Below, piece after piece: positions 15,340 to 23,586 of a stretch of 64,000 nucleotides of DNA. The notes under the pieces were generated by a model. That model was not told the DNA's origin and made no database searches. It saw only the letters and a program-made list of their open reading frames with translations. Position 1 is the stretch's first letter; each line of letters begins with the position of its first letter. Location: contig CAZOWM010000010.1 of NCBI GenBank assembly GCA_964583615.1, positions 1-64,000 on the forward strand, given 5' to 3'. The stretch comes from CAZOWM01 sp964583615 (GTDB lineage: Bacteria > Spirochaetota > B62-G9 > DRHN01). A program made the position numbers and the translations under genes.

Positions 15340-16359
15340 ATGCAAACGCTGAAATTTTGTCTCATTGGTGCGGGAAGGGCGGGTATGGTACATGCGAAAA
15401 ATATTGCATTCAATCTGAAGAACGCAGAGCTCACTGCAATTGTCGACAAGGAACCCTCTGTCCTGGAGCAGAGAGGGCATGAGCTCGGCGTGAAGAATCT
15501 GTTCCGGGAGCTCGACGACGCGCTGGGCTCATCGCTTTTCGACGCGGTGGTCATTGTCACCCCCACATTCACACACAGAGACATTGCCGTAAAGGCTGCA
15601 CAGGCAAACAAGCACGTGTTCTGTGAGAAGCCGATGTGTGTGCGTGTTGAAGAAGCGAGTGACATGATCGATGCGGCACAAAAAAACGGAGTGAAGCTGC
15701 AGATTGCGTTTATGCGGAGGTTCGATCCGCCCTTCGTTCACGCGCGGGAGGTTGTCGACTCCGGAGAGCTTGGCGAGGTAATGATCGTCAAGTCAATCGG
15801 AAGAGGCCCCGGGCTTCCGCCCCCGTGGTCGTACAACGTTTCTGAGAGTAACGGCCTGCTGGGTGAAGTGAATTCCCACGATTTCGACTCCACACGTTGG
15901 ATTGCGGGGGGAGAGTACCGCAGAATATACGCGGAAGCGGTGAACAGAAAAGTGCCGAAACTCAGGGACGAGTATCCGGATTTTTATGACAATGTCGTGT
16001 GCACCGTGCGGTTCGACAACGAAGTGATCGGCACGATAGACGGAACATGCCCTGCGGATTACGGCTATGATGCGCGAACGGAGATCGTGCTGACAAAGGG
16101 TCTGATTTGCATCGGTGAGATCCGAGGGGAGGCGTACATGAGCTGCGGTGTCAGCGGCGTGATCAACCAAAATGCCTGGCGCAGCTGGCGCAACAGGTTT
16201 AAAGACGCGTATCTTGGTGAGATGAGGAGCTTTATCGATGCGGTACAAAACGACACGCAGACGAAGGTCACAGGGAATGACGGGCTTGCTGCGGTTGAGG
16301 CGGTTGTCGCGGCGAATGAATCGATAAGAAACGGGTTGCCGGTGGAGATCAAAAGATGA
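15340..16359 (+). CDS. Gfo/Idh/MocA-family dehydrogenase (inositol dehydrogenase-like)
   Basis: Encodes 339 residues; the start is backed by AAGGAAGGAG. The N-terminal Rossmann fold has GAGRAGMVHA (residues 9-18), and CEKPM near residue 94 carries the conserved EKP lysine. The C-terminal alpha/beta domain includes EVNSHDFDSTRW with the Asp/His pair used in catalysis. The overall pattern is closest to myo-inositol 2-dehydrogenase and related NAD(P) sugar dehydrogenases; the exact substrate is unknown. It is the first gene of the cluster and overlaps the kinase gene by 4 nt. Confidence 0.88.
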   Translation: MQTLKFCLIGAGRAGMVHAKNIAFNLKNAELTAIVDKEPSVLEQRGHELGVKNLFRELDDALGSSLFDAVVIVTPTFTHRDIAVKAAQANKHVFCEKPMCVRVEEASDMIDAAQKNGVKLQIAFMRRFDPPFVHAREVVDSGELGEVMIVKSIGRGPGLPPPWSYNVSESNGLLGEVNSHDFDSTRWIAGGEYRRIYAEAVNRKVPKLRDEYPDFYDNVVCTVRFDNEVIGTIDGTCPADYGYDARTEIVLTKGLICIGEIRGEAYMSCGVSGVINQNAWRSWRNRFKDAYLGEMRSFIDAVQNDTQTKVTGNDGLAAVEAVVAANESIRNGLPVEIKR

Positions 16360-17831
16360 ATATGTTTATCGGAGTGGATATCGGTACAACAGGTGTGCGT
16401 GCGGGAGTGTACGGAGAGGATTTTTCCCTGCTCGGCACCGGGGAGGGGAAGTCGATTATCAGAAGAGGGCCGAAGGGGGAAATATACCAGGACACGGACG
16501 AAATGTACGCGGAAACCGCAGCAGCGGTGAAAACTGCGCTCGAGAGCACGGGGGTTCGCGGGAGTGCGGTGTCAGCGCTGTCGTTCGCCGGCCAGATGGC
16601 GGGAATCATCGGGATCGACAACAACTGGAACGCGCTCACGCCCTATGACTCGTGGCTCGACACCCGCTGCTCGGGTCAGGTTTCGGAAATAAAAAAGAAA
16701 GCCTACGATCTGGTGATCGAACGCACGGGAAACATTCCGAGTTACAACCACGGCCCCAAAATACTCTGGTGGAAACAGATGGAGCCTGAGCTGTTTGAGC
16801 GCATCGCGCGCTTCATTCAGCCTGGTGCCTATGTCGCGGGGAGGCTCTGCGGTCTGAACGCGTCGGAGGCGTTCATCGACTGGACGTACCTTCACTTCTC
16901 CGGATTTGCGGGGAATCAGGGCCTGGGCTGGGACGAGGAGCTTCTCGGGATGTTCGATGTGGCTCCAGAAAAGCTCCCGCAGATCGTCTCACCGCTCCAC
17001 GTAGTCGGAAAGGCGCAAAAAGATGAGGCAGCGCTTTTCGGTGTTTTGGAGGGGACCCCTGTGGCTGCGGGGTGCGGTGACACGGCCTCCTGTTTTCTCG
17101 GCACCGGGGCGGTAAAAAAGGGAATCGCAGTGGATGTTGCGGGAACCGCGTCCGTGTTCGCGCTCACCACGGACAGTTTCATCACCGACAGATCCGGGCT
17201 GGTGTACTGCTCCCGTTCGGTGATAAAGGACCTGTGGTACTCGATGTCCTACATCAACGGCGGGGGGCTCAACCTCGAGTGGTTCAAGGACACCTTCGCG
17301 CAGGATACCACCTTTGAGGAGATGAACAGCGCGATCGAAGACATTTCCCCGGGGTCCGACGGCCTGATTTTCATTCCCCATCTCGAGGGGCGCGGGTACC
17401 CCTACGAACCCGACATGAGGGGGCACTGGAAGGGGTTCACCAGAAACCACACACGCGCGCACTTTTACCGGTCGATCCTGGAAGGGATTGCGTATGAGTA
17501 TTCTCTGTACAAAGAAAAGATACTCGGAATGCTGGGAGGCGAGCTCTCGTACAGCGTTCGCGGCGTGGGCGGAGGCGCAAAGAGCGGGATATGGAACAGG
17601 ATCAAAGCCGATATTCTCGGCTGCAGCTACTGCACGATAAACAGGGAAGATATCGGAATACTCGGCCAGGCGATGATTGCAGCAGCCGCAGTGGGGCACG
17701 TGGATGATCTGAGCGCTGCGGCAGGAAAAATAATCAGGAAAGTGGATGAGATCAGGCCGAATGCAGACAATGTGAGAGACTATGCCGTATACATTGAAAA
17801 ATATAAAAAACTCCTTGCAGAAGCAGGGTGA
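16356..17831 (+). CDS. FGGY-family carbohydrate kinase (xylulokinase-like)
   Basis: Encodes 491 residues. The N-terminal ATPase fold begins FIGVDIGTTGVRAGVY, with the catalytic-side motif FAGQMAGIIGID and DSWLDTRC. The second domain has GCGDTASCFLGTGAVKKG (nucleotide binding) and VGGGAKSGIWNRIKADILG near residue 405, the FGGY C-terminal signature. It phosphorylates a sugar or sugar derivative with ATP in the cytoplasm. The closest family look is xylulokinase, but the substrate should be inferred from the cluster, not assumed. ATGA overlap with the upstream dehydrogenase implies coupling. Confidence 0.88.
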   Translation: MNMFIGVDIGTTGVRAGVYGEDFSLLGTGEGKSIIRRGPKGEIYQDTDEMYAETAAAVKTALESTGVRGSAVSALSFAGQMAGIIGIDNNWNALTPYDSWLDTRCSGQVSEIKKKAYDLVIERTGNIPSYNHGPKILWWKQMEPELFERIARFIQPGAYVAGRLCGLNASEAFIDWTYLHFSGFAGNQGLGWDEELLGMFDVAPEKLPQIVSPLHVVGKAQKDEAALFGVLEGTPVAAGCGDTASCFLGTGAVKKGIAVDVAGTASVFALTTDSFITDRSGLVYCSRSVIKDLWYSMSYINGGGLNLEWFKDTFAQDTTFEEMNSAIEDISPGSDGLIFIPHLEGRGYPYEPDMRGHWKGFTRNHTRAHFYRSILEGIAYEYSLYKEKILGMLGGELSYSVRGVGGGAKSGIWNRIKADILGCSYCTINREDIGILGQAMIAAAAVGHVDDLSAAAGKIIRKVDEIRPNADNVRDYAVYIEKYKKLLAEAG

Positions 17832-17881
17832 CAAGCAGTTTTGTTTTCTCTGATAACCAAAACAATGAAAGGAAAGCCAAA

Positions 17882-19039
17882 ATGAAAACGCTCAATGTCG
17901 GTATTATCGGTTACAAGTTCATGGGCAAGGCCCACAGCAATGCGTGGATAAAGGCGCCGCGTTTTTTCGACCTCGATATTCAGCCGGTAATGAAGGTTGC
18001 GTGCGGACGGCATGCGGAGCCTCTCGCTGAATTTGCCCGGCGGTGGGGATGGGAGCAGACATGCACGGACTGGAAGGAGCTGATCGCGCGGGACGACATC
18101 GACATCGTGGATGTTGCGGCGCCCCAGAATCTTCACCATGACATCGCCGTGGCAGCGGCAAAGGCGGGAAAGCACATCTTCTGTGAAAAACCTCAGGCAA
18201 TGAGCTACGCCCAGGCAAAGGAGATGTACGAAGCAGCCGAAAAGGCGGGGGTGAAGCACTACCTCAATCACAACTACAGGCGGTGCCCTGCGGTCAGGCT
18301 CGCGAAAAAGCTCATCGACGAGGGAAGGATCGGGAGGATCTTTCACTGGCTCGGAGAGTACCTCCAGTCATGGATTGTGGACCCGAACTTCCCCCTCACC
18401 TGGCACCTGAGAAAGGAAACCGCCGGGTACGGACCCCACATAGACCTCAATTCCCACATGATCGATATGGCACGGTATCTCGTGGGTGAGGTAAGCAGCA
18501 TCTCGTGTATGACGAAGCAGTTCATTTCAGAGCGGCCCTTGCCCGATGAGGTCGCAGCAGGCACATTCAAGGCTGCGGTGAAGAAAGGAGAGATGGGAAA
18601 GGTCGGGGTCGAGGACGCGGCATTCGTGATTGCCGAGTTTGCAAACGGCGCACTCGGCTGTTTCAATACCACACGGTTTGCCACGGGGAGGAAAAATTAC
18701 AACCACTTTGAAATCTATGGAGACAGGGGAAGCCTGATTTTCAACTTTGAGCGCATGAATGAGCTCCAGTTTTACTCCGCAGAGGACCCGGAATACGCTC
18801 GGGGGTTCAGGACCATCATTGCCACTGACCCATCACACGAATACATCGCACACTGGTGGCCCGAGGGGCACATCATCGGATACGAGCATGAGTTCGTGCA
18901 CGCGGTTGTGGATTTCCTCAATGCGATCGACAAAGATACCGCAATCGAGCCCAACTTTTACGACGGAATGAAGGGCATGCAGGTAATCGAAGCGGGGATC
19001 GAGTCTGCGAAATCCGGGAAAGTCGTGAAGATTGCGTAA
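17882..19039 (+). CDS. Second Gfo/Idh/MocA-family oxidoreductase
   Basis: Encodes 385 residues from the ATG at 17882, which has GAAAGGAAAG upstream; the frame could extend to 17828 without a ribosome-binding site. Rossmann motif GIIGYKFMGKAHSNAW, then CEKPQ near residue 102, and the C-terminal domain with DLNSHMIDMARYLVGE (Asp/His catalytic pair). It is more divergent than the first member and has a tryptophan-rich segment (FHWLGEYLQSW), a pattern seen in dehydrogenases of complex or rare sugars. It probably acts on the same substrate path as the gene at 15340. A broken gene fragment follows. Confidence 0.87.
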   Translation: MKTLNVGIIGYKFMGKAHSNAWIKAPRFFDLDIQPVMKVACGRHAEPLAEFARRWGWEQTCTDWKELIARDDIDIVDVAAPQNLHHDIAVAAAKAGKHIFCEKPQAMSYAQAKEMYEAAEKAGVKHYLNHNYRRCPAVRLAKKLIDEGRIGRIFHWLGEYLQSWIVDPNFPLTWHLRKETAGYGPHIDLNSHMIDMARYLVGEVSSISCMTKQFISERPLPDEVAAGTFKAAVKKGEMGKVGVEDAAFVIAEFANGALGCFNTTRFATGRKNYNHFEIYGDRGSLIFNFERMNELQFYSAEDPEYARGFRTIIATDPSHEYIAHWWPEGHIIGYEHEFVHAVVDFLNAIDKDTAIEPNFYDGMKGMQVIEAGIESAKSGKVVKIA

Positions 19040-19073
19040 ACCAGGGATTACATTCTGTAAAAAGGAAAGCCTG

Positions 19074-19214
19074 CATGCACACAGAAAAACCGCTGCACCA
19101 ATCATCACGCACACCGAGCTCTCCAGCTTCGGAAGACAGCAGGCTGAATACCTGATCGAGAGGGGAGTGGACCCTGTGCGCATCATCATAAGCCACATGG
19201 ACAGAAGGATAGAT
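19074..19214 (+). pseudogene. Remnant of a phosphotriesterase-family amidohydrolase
   Basis: A 46-codon stretch inside a short open frame (19032-19307) reads like the middle of a phosphotriesterase-related protein. It has APIITHTE with a metal-ligand type histidine, then Gly-x-x-Gln and a LIERGVDPVRIIISHMD block with the next metal-ligand histidine. Families of this type are about 300-350 residues, so over 80% is missing on both sides, and the flanks show no homology that I recognise. It sits between the second dehydrogenase and the URO-D gene. The whole frame might be translated, but I judge it a deletion relic. Confidence 0.6.
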
Positions 19215-19299
19215 ATAGAAAAAAACAGAGGGTGCGCAGATGACGGTGAAAAATCCTGCAAAAGCGCTTTGTTTCACAAAGCTTTGAGGAAAAAGAACA

Positions 19300-20370
19300 A
19301 TGAATGAAAAAGAACGGGTGAAAAGGTTCATAAGGTTTGAGAAAACAGACTTCGTCCCCTGGCAGATCAACTGCACTTCCGAGCTCGCCGAGCGCTATAT
19401 GCGCAGTCTGGGCCTTGAAGAGAGGTCGTGTACCGTTCGCGGGAAAAATGTGTACAGGTTCACCGCTCTCGACGATTACTTCGGAAACCATCTGGCATTC
19501 CTTAGAAACCGCGCCGTTGACAGCGTTCGGGAGATCAGGCCGGGTTTTTTCAAAGACGAATGGGGGGTGGTGTGGGACAGAAGAATCGACAAGGATATCG
19601 GAAATCCCATCTGCGGACTTCTCGACGGCATGAACCTCTCAGCCCTCGAGGTGCCGGACCCTCTCGACCCGCGCCGGTTCGAGCATTTCGACCCGCTGAT
19701 CAGAGCACACGAGGGCAGGTATATCATCGCAAAGTTTTCCTACAGCCTTTTCGAACGGGCGTGGGCGATACGGGGGATGCAGAATCTGATGATCGATTTC
19801 ATACAGAACCCGTCGTTTGTGCACGACCTCTTTTCCGTCATTACGGAGTTCAACCTGAAACTGTTGAGGCACTGTGAGCATTATCCTATCGACGCTGTGT
19901 ATTTCGGTGATGATTGGGGAGGGCAGCGCGGTCTTCTGATAAGCCCCGATACCTGGCGCACATTCATAAAACCCTGTCTGAAACAGATGTACGCGCAGGC
20001 CCACAGCCAGGGGTATGATGTGTTTATTCACAGCTGCGGAAACATATCCGCGTTGCTGGATGACCTTATCGAGATCGGGCTCAACGTGTTCAACCCATTC
20101 CAGCCTGAGGTGATGGACATCGAAAAGCTGATGGAGAAGTACAGCGGCAGGCTCGCCTACTACGGGAGCATCAGCATACAGCGCACGCTTCCTTTCGGCA
20201 CACGGAAAGATGTGAGAGAAGAAGTAAGTCACAGACTCATGCTCGCGCAGAAATACGGAGGGCTCATTCTTTCACCCTCACACGACATGCCGCACGACAT
20301 ACCGCTTGAAAATACAAAAGCGATGCTGGAAACACTCAGAGCGCAAGAGGCGGTTTTCCGCAGTGCATGA
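19300..20370 (+). CDS. Uroporphyrinogen decarboxylase-family protein (MtaA/CmuA-like)
   Basis: Encodes 356 residues of TIM-barrel type. Family motifs include FGDDWGGQRGLLISPDTWR (residues 203-221) and VFIHSCGNISALLDDLIEIG near residue 242. It lacks the N-terminal RQAGR-type motif of true HemE, so it is unlikely to make haem. Members in carbohydrate clusters are often annotated as methyltransferase-like; some paralogues move methyl groups between cobalamin or coenzyme M carriers. Here it may act on a methylated or unusual sugar, but this is inference from context. The start has GAGGAAAAAG upstream. Confidence 0.82.
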   Translation: MNEKERVKRFIRFEKTDFVPWQINCTSELAERYMRSLGLEERSCTVRGKNVYRFTALDDYFGNHLAFLRNRAVDSVREIRPGFFKDEWGVVWDRRIDKDIGNPICGLLDGMNLSALEVPDPLDPRRFEHFDPLIRAHEGRYIIAKFSYSLFERAWAIRGMQNLMIDFIQNPSFVHDLFSVITEFNLKLLRHCEHYPIDAVYFGDDWGGQRGLLISPDTWRTFIKPCLKQMYAQAHSQGYDVFIHSCGNISALLDDLIEIGLNVFNPFQPEVMDIEKLMEKYSGRLAYYGSISIQRTLPFGTRKDVREEVSHRLMLAQKYGGLILSPSHDMPHDIPLENTKAMLETLRAQEAVFRSA

Positions 20371-20405
20371 GGTTCTCATCAGGGTATTGTGCGCTGTATT
20401 TCCTC

Positions 20406-20434
20406 TTGACACGCGGCGGCCGCGTTGATACTTT
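20406..20434 (+). promoter_or_regulatory. Promoter of the GntR/AOR half of the cluster
   Basis: A perfect TTGACA (20406-20411) is followed after 17 bp by TACTTT (20429-20434), a weak -10. The spacer is very GC rich (CGCGGCGGCCGCG). The operator-like repeat begins at the -10 end, suggesting autoregulation. Confidence 0.55.
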
Positions 20435-20471
20435 ATGTAATAATGTAATAACAACAATACAGAATTACATA
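20434..20471. promoter_or_regulatory. Operator-like repeat before the GntR gene
   Basis: Two abutting direct copies of ATGTAATA (20435-20442 and 20443-20450) are followed by the inverted copy ATTACATA (20464-20471), which is the perfect complement of TATGTAAT at 20434-20441. It covers the expected transcript start and ends two bases before the GntR ATG. It is a plausible binding site for the regulator it precedes. Confidence 0.6.
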
Positions 20472-20473
20472 TC

Positions 20474-21220
20474 ATGGACCTCAAAAGCTCCACGCTCAAC
20501 AAGGAAATACCCGTACCCCTGTACTATCAGCTCAAGGAGATACTCATTGAGCACATCAGGCAGGCGCGACAGGGCGACCCCATACCAACGGAGATGGAGC
20601 TGTGCGAACAGTTCAACATCTCAAGGCCCACGGTACGGCAGGCGGTAAACGAGCTCGTCGTGGAAGGCTATCTTCAGCGGGTGAAGGGAAAGGGGACGTT
20701 TATTGCGCGGTCCAAGATCAAACAGGACTTTCTCGTCTATCTCGAATCGTTCAACAGCGAGATGATGCGAAAGGGTCTTGTGCCCTCAACGCAGGTTCTC
20801 GAGTTCAAACGGGAACGCTGCAACAGGCAGGTGAGCGAGGTGCTGGAAGTCAAAAAAGGAAGCGAGGTCATAAAGCTCAGCCGGCTGCGGTTTGCAAACG
20901 AGGAACCGATCGTGGTTGTTTTGACCTATCTGCCTTCTGAAGACCTTCCCGGTCTTCTTTCGGAGGACTTTGTGAACGGGTCACTCTACACGATCATCGA
21001 ACGCGATTACCGCCTCACGGTCGAAAGAGCGGTGAGGACCCTTGAGTCCATCGGTGCCGGTGAATATGTGTCGGGGCTTCTCAAGATCAAAATGGGCGCG
21101 CCGGTTCAGTACATAGAAACCGTCACTTATCTCGCGGGGGGAAAACCGATTGAGTTCTCAAAAGCCTACTATCGAGGGGACAGGAACAGGTTTACCTTCG
21201 AACTTCTGAAAAAACGATAA
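20474..21220 (+). CDS. GntR-family transcriptional regulator, HutC/FarR type
   Basis: Encodes 248 residues. The N-terminal winged helix (15-80) has PLYYQLKEILIEHI and the recognition region ISRPTVRQAVNELVVEGYLQR, followed by KGKGTFIA. The C-terminal UTRA ligand-binding domain (95-245) has LSRLRF and the final FELLKKR strand. Such proteins usually repress sugar or amino-sugar genes until a phosphorylated intermediate binds. It is embedded in the cluster, preceded by its own promoter and an overlapping repeat, and the next gene starts 16 nt downstream, so it most likely controls the flanking catabolic genes and itself. Confidence 0.92.
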   Translation: MDLKSSTLNKEIPVPLYYQLKEILIEHIRQARQGDPIPTEMELCEQFNISRPTVRQAVNELVVEGYLQRVKGKGTFIARSKIKQDFLVYLESFNSEMMRKGLVPSTQVLEFKRERCNRQVSEVLEVKKGSEVIKLSRLRFANEEPIVVVLTYLPSEDLPGLLSEDFVNGSLYTIIERDYRLTVERAVRTLESIGAGEYVSGLLKIKMGAPVQYIETVTYLAGGKPIEFSKAYYRGDRNRFTFELLKKR

Positions 21221-21235
21221 GAAAGGAGCACTCAT

Positions 21236-22165
21236 ATGAGTAAGGTACTGATTTCACCCCGTTCATTGACGCGGGACGGGCACCCCTCGCTCGATCTTTT
21301 GAGAGAGGCGGGGTACGAGGTCGTGTTCTGCACTCCGGGAAAACAGCCGACTGAGGAAGAGCTTATACGGCTTCTTCCGGGCTGCGTCGGGTTTTTGGCC
21401 GGAGTGGAAAAGATCACGGCAAAGGCGCTCGATGCGGCAAAGGGCCTCAAGGTCATCTCGAGAAACGGCTCGGGCATTGACAACATCGATCTCGAAGCCG
21501 CGGAAAGGCTCGGCATCACGATCTGCAAGACAGAGGGTGCCAACGCAAAAGGAGTGGCGGAGCTTACGGTCGGCCTGATGTTTGCACTCGTACGGCTTAT
21601 CCCGCTTCACGACAGGACGATGAAAAGCGAGAGGTGGGAGAGAAAAAAGGGTATAGAGCTCGAAGGCTGCACGCTCGGGCTCCTCGGGTGCGGGCAGATC
21701 GGAAAAGAAGTGGCCCTCCGGGCGCTGGGGGTCGGCATGAAGGTGGCTGCGTTCAGACGACACCCCGACCTGTCGTTCGCGCCGTCCGATTCGTTCAGCT
21801 GGGGGTCATTCGACGAGGTGATCGAAAAGTCCGACATGATCAGCCTGCACAGGCCTGCTTCTCCTTCAGGAAAGCCCGTGATCGATGAGGGAGCCATTTT
21901 AAAAATGAAAAAAGGCGTGTACCTCATCAATACCTCCAGGGCAAGCCTCCTCGAGGATGCCTCTGTGCTCAAGGCTCTTGACGACGGGCATATCGCTGGT
22001 TTTGCAACCGATGTATATGACAAAGAGCCTCCGGATGATTACAGTCTCGTGCATCACGAACGCGTGATCGCCACCCCTCATCTCGGCGGCTATACAGATG
22101 AGAGCGTTGACCGCGCGACAACGGCAGCGGTGGAAAACATCATCAACACGCTGAAAGCAAAATAA
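21236..22165 (+). CDS. D-2-hydroxyacid dehydrogenase (phosphoglycerate dehydrogenase-like)
   Basis: Encodes 309 residues with AAAGGAG upstream. The NAD-binding motif is GLLGCGQIGKEVA near residue 148; the catalytic triad is visible as Arg in LINTSRASLL, Glu in DVYDKEPP and His in ATPHLGG. This short form lacks the C-terminal ACT or ASB domains of SerA, so it need not be a serine-pathway enzyme. In this operon it could reduce or oxidise a hydroxyacid such as hydroxypyruvate, glycerate or a sugar acid. It follows the GntR gene by 16 nt. Confidence 0.87.
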   Translation: MSKVLISPRSLTRDGHPSLDLLREAGYEVVFCTPGKQPTEEELIRLLPGCVGFLAGVEKITAKALDAAKGLKVISRNGSGIDNIDLEAAERLGITICKTEGANAKGVAELTVGLMFALVRLIPLHDRTMKSERWERKKGIELEGCTLGLLGCGQIGKEVALRALGVGMKVAAFRRHPDLSFAPSDSFSWGSFDEVIEKSDMISLHRPASPSGKPVIDEGAILKMKKGVYLINTSRASLLEDASVLKALDDGHIAGFATDVYDKEPPDDYSLVHHERVIATPHLGGYTDESVDRATTAAVENIINTLKAK

Positions 22166-22213
22166 AAACGGCCCGGCTGGCAGCTTTACAGTCAGCGTGA
22201 AGGGTACCGTTTT
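22164..22213 (+). terminator. Possible intra-operon hairpin
   Basis: AAAACGG (22165-22171) and CCGTTTT (22207-22213) pair around an inner GCTG/CAGC stem, and the right arm ends in four T. It may partially terminate transcription between the dehydrogenase and the aldolase. Confidence 0.4.
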
Positions 22214-22244
22214 CATTCAATAACACGAATCAAAGGAAAGGGCC

Positions 22245-22904
22245 ATGGAAAAGACAGAACTGTATGAAAAAATGGAAGAATGCGGTGTGGTTCCAGTCAT
22301 CGCCATAGAATCGCCGGATCTGGCGGTTCCCCTTGCGGATGCGCTCATCAAGGGAGGGCTCCCTGTTGCAGAAATTACTTTTCGGACAAAAGCGGCTGCA
22401 GAGGCGATCAGCATTCTGAAAAAGGAGCGGCCGGACATTTTCCTGGGAGCAGGAACGATCCTCACCGTGGACCAGCTGCTGAGCGCAAAGGAATGCGGCG
22501 CGGTGTTCGGAGTCACCCCGGGCCTGAACCCCGAGGTGGTAAAGAAAGCTGTGGATATCGGATTCCCTCTGTTTCCGGGGGTGATGACGCCTTCTGAAAT
22601 AGAGCAAGGGCTGTCGTTCGGAATAAAGGTGCTCAAGTTTTTCCCTGCCGAAGCAAGCGGCGGCGTGTCAATGCTCAAGGCGGTGTCTGCCCCGTACAGC
22701 CACCTCGGGGTGCGGTTCATCCCCACAGGAGGGGTCAATCAAAACAACCTCACAGACTACCTGGCGCTTCCTCAGGTCATAACGGCAGGGGGGACGTGGA
22801 TCGCGAAAAAGGACATGATCTCACAACATCAGTGGGATTTGATCGAAAAAAATGCCGCTGCAGTGGTTGAGACCGTTTCCAGGATTCGCGGGGAGCGCTT
22901 CTGA
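22245..22904 (+). CDS. 2-dehydro-3-deoxyphosphogluconate (KDPG/KHG) aldolase
   Basis: Encodes 219 residues, the usual length. Active-site residues of the class I KDPG aldolase are visible: Glu43 in VAEITFRT, Arg47, and the Schiff-base Lys131 in LKFFPAEASGG. The phosphate loop FIPTGGVNQNN follows. It cleaves KDPG to pyruvate and glyceraldehyde 3-phosphate (related enzymes take other 2-keto-3-deoxy acids). In the cluster it would deliver C3 units to the aldehyde oxidoreductase encoded downstream. The start is supported by AAAGGAAAGG. No 6-phosphogluconate dehydratase is present, so the upstream feed must come from elsewhere or by other cluster enzymes. Confidence 0.92.
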   Translation: MEKTELYEKMEECGVVPVIAIESPDLAVPLADALIKGGLPVAEITFRTKAAAEAISILKKERPDIFLGAGTILTVDQLLSAKECGAVFGVTPGLNPEVVKKAVDIGFPLFPGVMTPSEIEQGLSFGIKVLKFFPAEASGGVSMLKAVSAPYSHLGVRFIPTGGVNQNNLTDYLALPQVITAGGTWIAKKDMISQHQWDLIEKNAAAVVETVSRIRGERF

Positions 22905-22948
22905 ACGGTGCGGACTATTAATCACATGTGAAGGTTTTGGAGGATACA

Positions 22949-23557
22949 ATGAAACCGGTTATCAAGGACAACATGGTGTTGAAGCCATTTACTGTGGGAT
23001 GGGACCCGAATGACGGGATAATGGACGATCCGGACAATCATGTTGAGCGCTTTCTCAGCACGCTCACGAATATGTTTTACGATGCGGATGCGGCAGAGCG
23101 CTTTTTGAAAGAACACGGAGATGTACTGCTCTACGAAGTGTATGAGAAAACGATTCCCCAGAGAGACGGAGAGATTCAGTTTTGCTCGAGCATCACCCAC
23201 CCGGGAAAAATCGGAGCAGAGTACTTTATGACAAAGGGGCATTTTCACGCCCGCCGCGACACCGCGGAGATTTACTACTGCCTGCGGGGAAAGGGGTATA
23301 TGCTCATGGAGCTGGAAAACGGAGAATACGAAATCGGTGAGCTCCTGCCGGGAAAGACCGTGTACGTGCCCGGAAATTATGCACACCGCTCGATCAATGT
23401 GGGAGACGAGACACTCATTTCGCTCGCAGTGTATCCTGGAGATGCGGGGCACGATTACGGGTCGATAGAGACGAGCGGGTTCAAGCACGTGGTCGTTGAG
23501 AAAAACGGGAAACCGGAAGTGATCGAAAACCCGCGCTACGGGCGCATGAAGGCGTAA
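22949..23557 (+). CDS. Cupin-type glucose-6-phosphate isomerase (archaeal PGI family)
   Basis: Encodes 202 residues from the ATG at 22949 with GGAGG six bases upstream; a GTG at 22928 is in frame but less likely. The cupin metal site is seen as GHFHARRDTAEIYYCLRGKG (two His and Glu) and YAHRSIN (third His), preceded by the family's THPGKIGAEYFMTKG. This is the metal-dependent PGI first found in Archaea and Bacillus-group relatives, unrelated to the common bacterial PGI. It interconverts glucose 6-phosphate and fructose 6-phosphate or a similar aldose/ketose pair; the natural substrate here may be different. Confidence 0.9.
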   Translation: MKPVIKDNMVLKPFTVGWDPNDGIMDDPDNHVERFLSTLTNMFYDADAAERFLKEHGDVLLYEVYEKTIPQRDGEIQFCSSITHPGKIGAEYFMTKGHFHARRDTAEIYYCLRGKGYMLMELENGEYEIGELLPGKTVYVPGNYAHRSINVGDETLISLAVYPGDAGHDYGSIETSGFKHVVVEKNGKPEVIENPRYGRMKA

Positions 23558-23586
23558 ACACGAAAAGGTGCGAGGAGGGTAACTGT

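Noticed and set aside
15213..15665. Minus-strand open frame of 150 codons opposite the first dehydrogenase gene
   Set aside because: It is a shadow of the strongly supported plus-strand gene; serine- and cysteine-rich composition without a family pattern.
17780..18346. Minus-strand frame of 188 codons across the kinase/dehydrogenase junction
   Set aside because: It is antisense to two real genes and has no recognisable motif.
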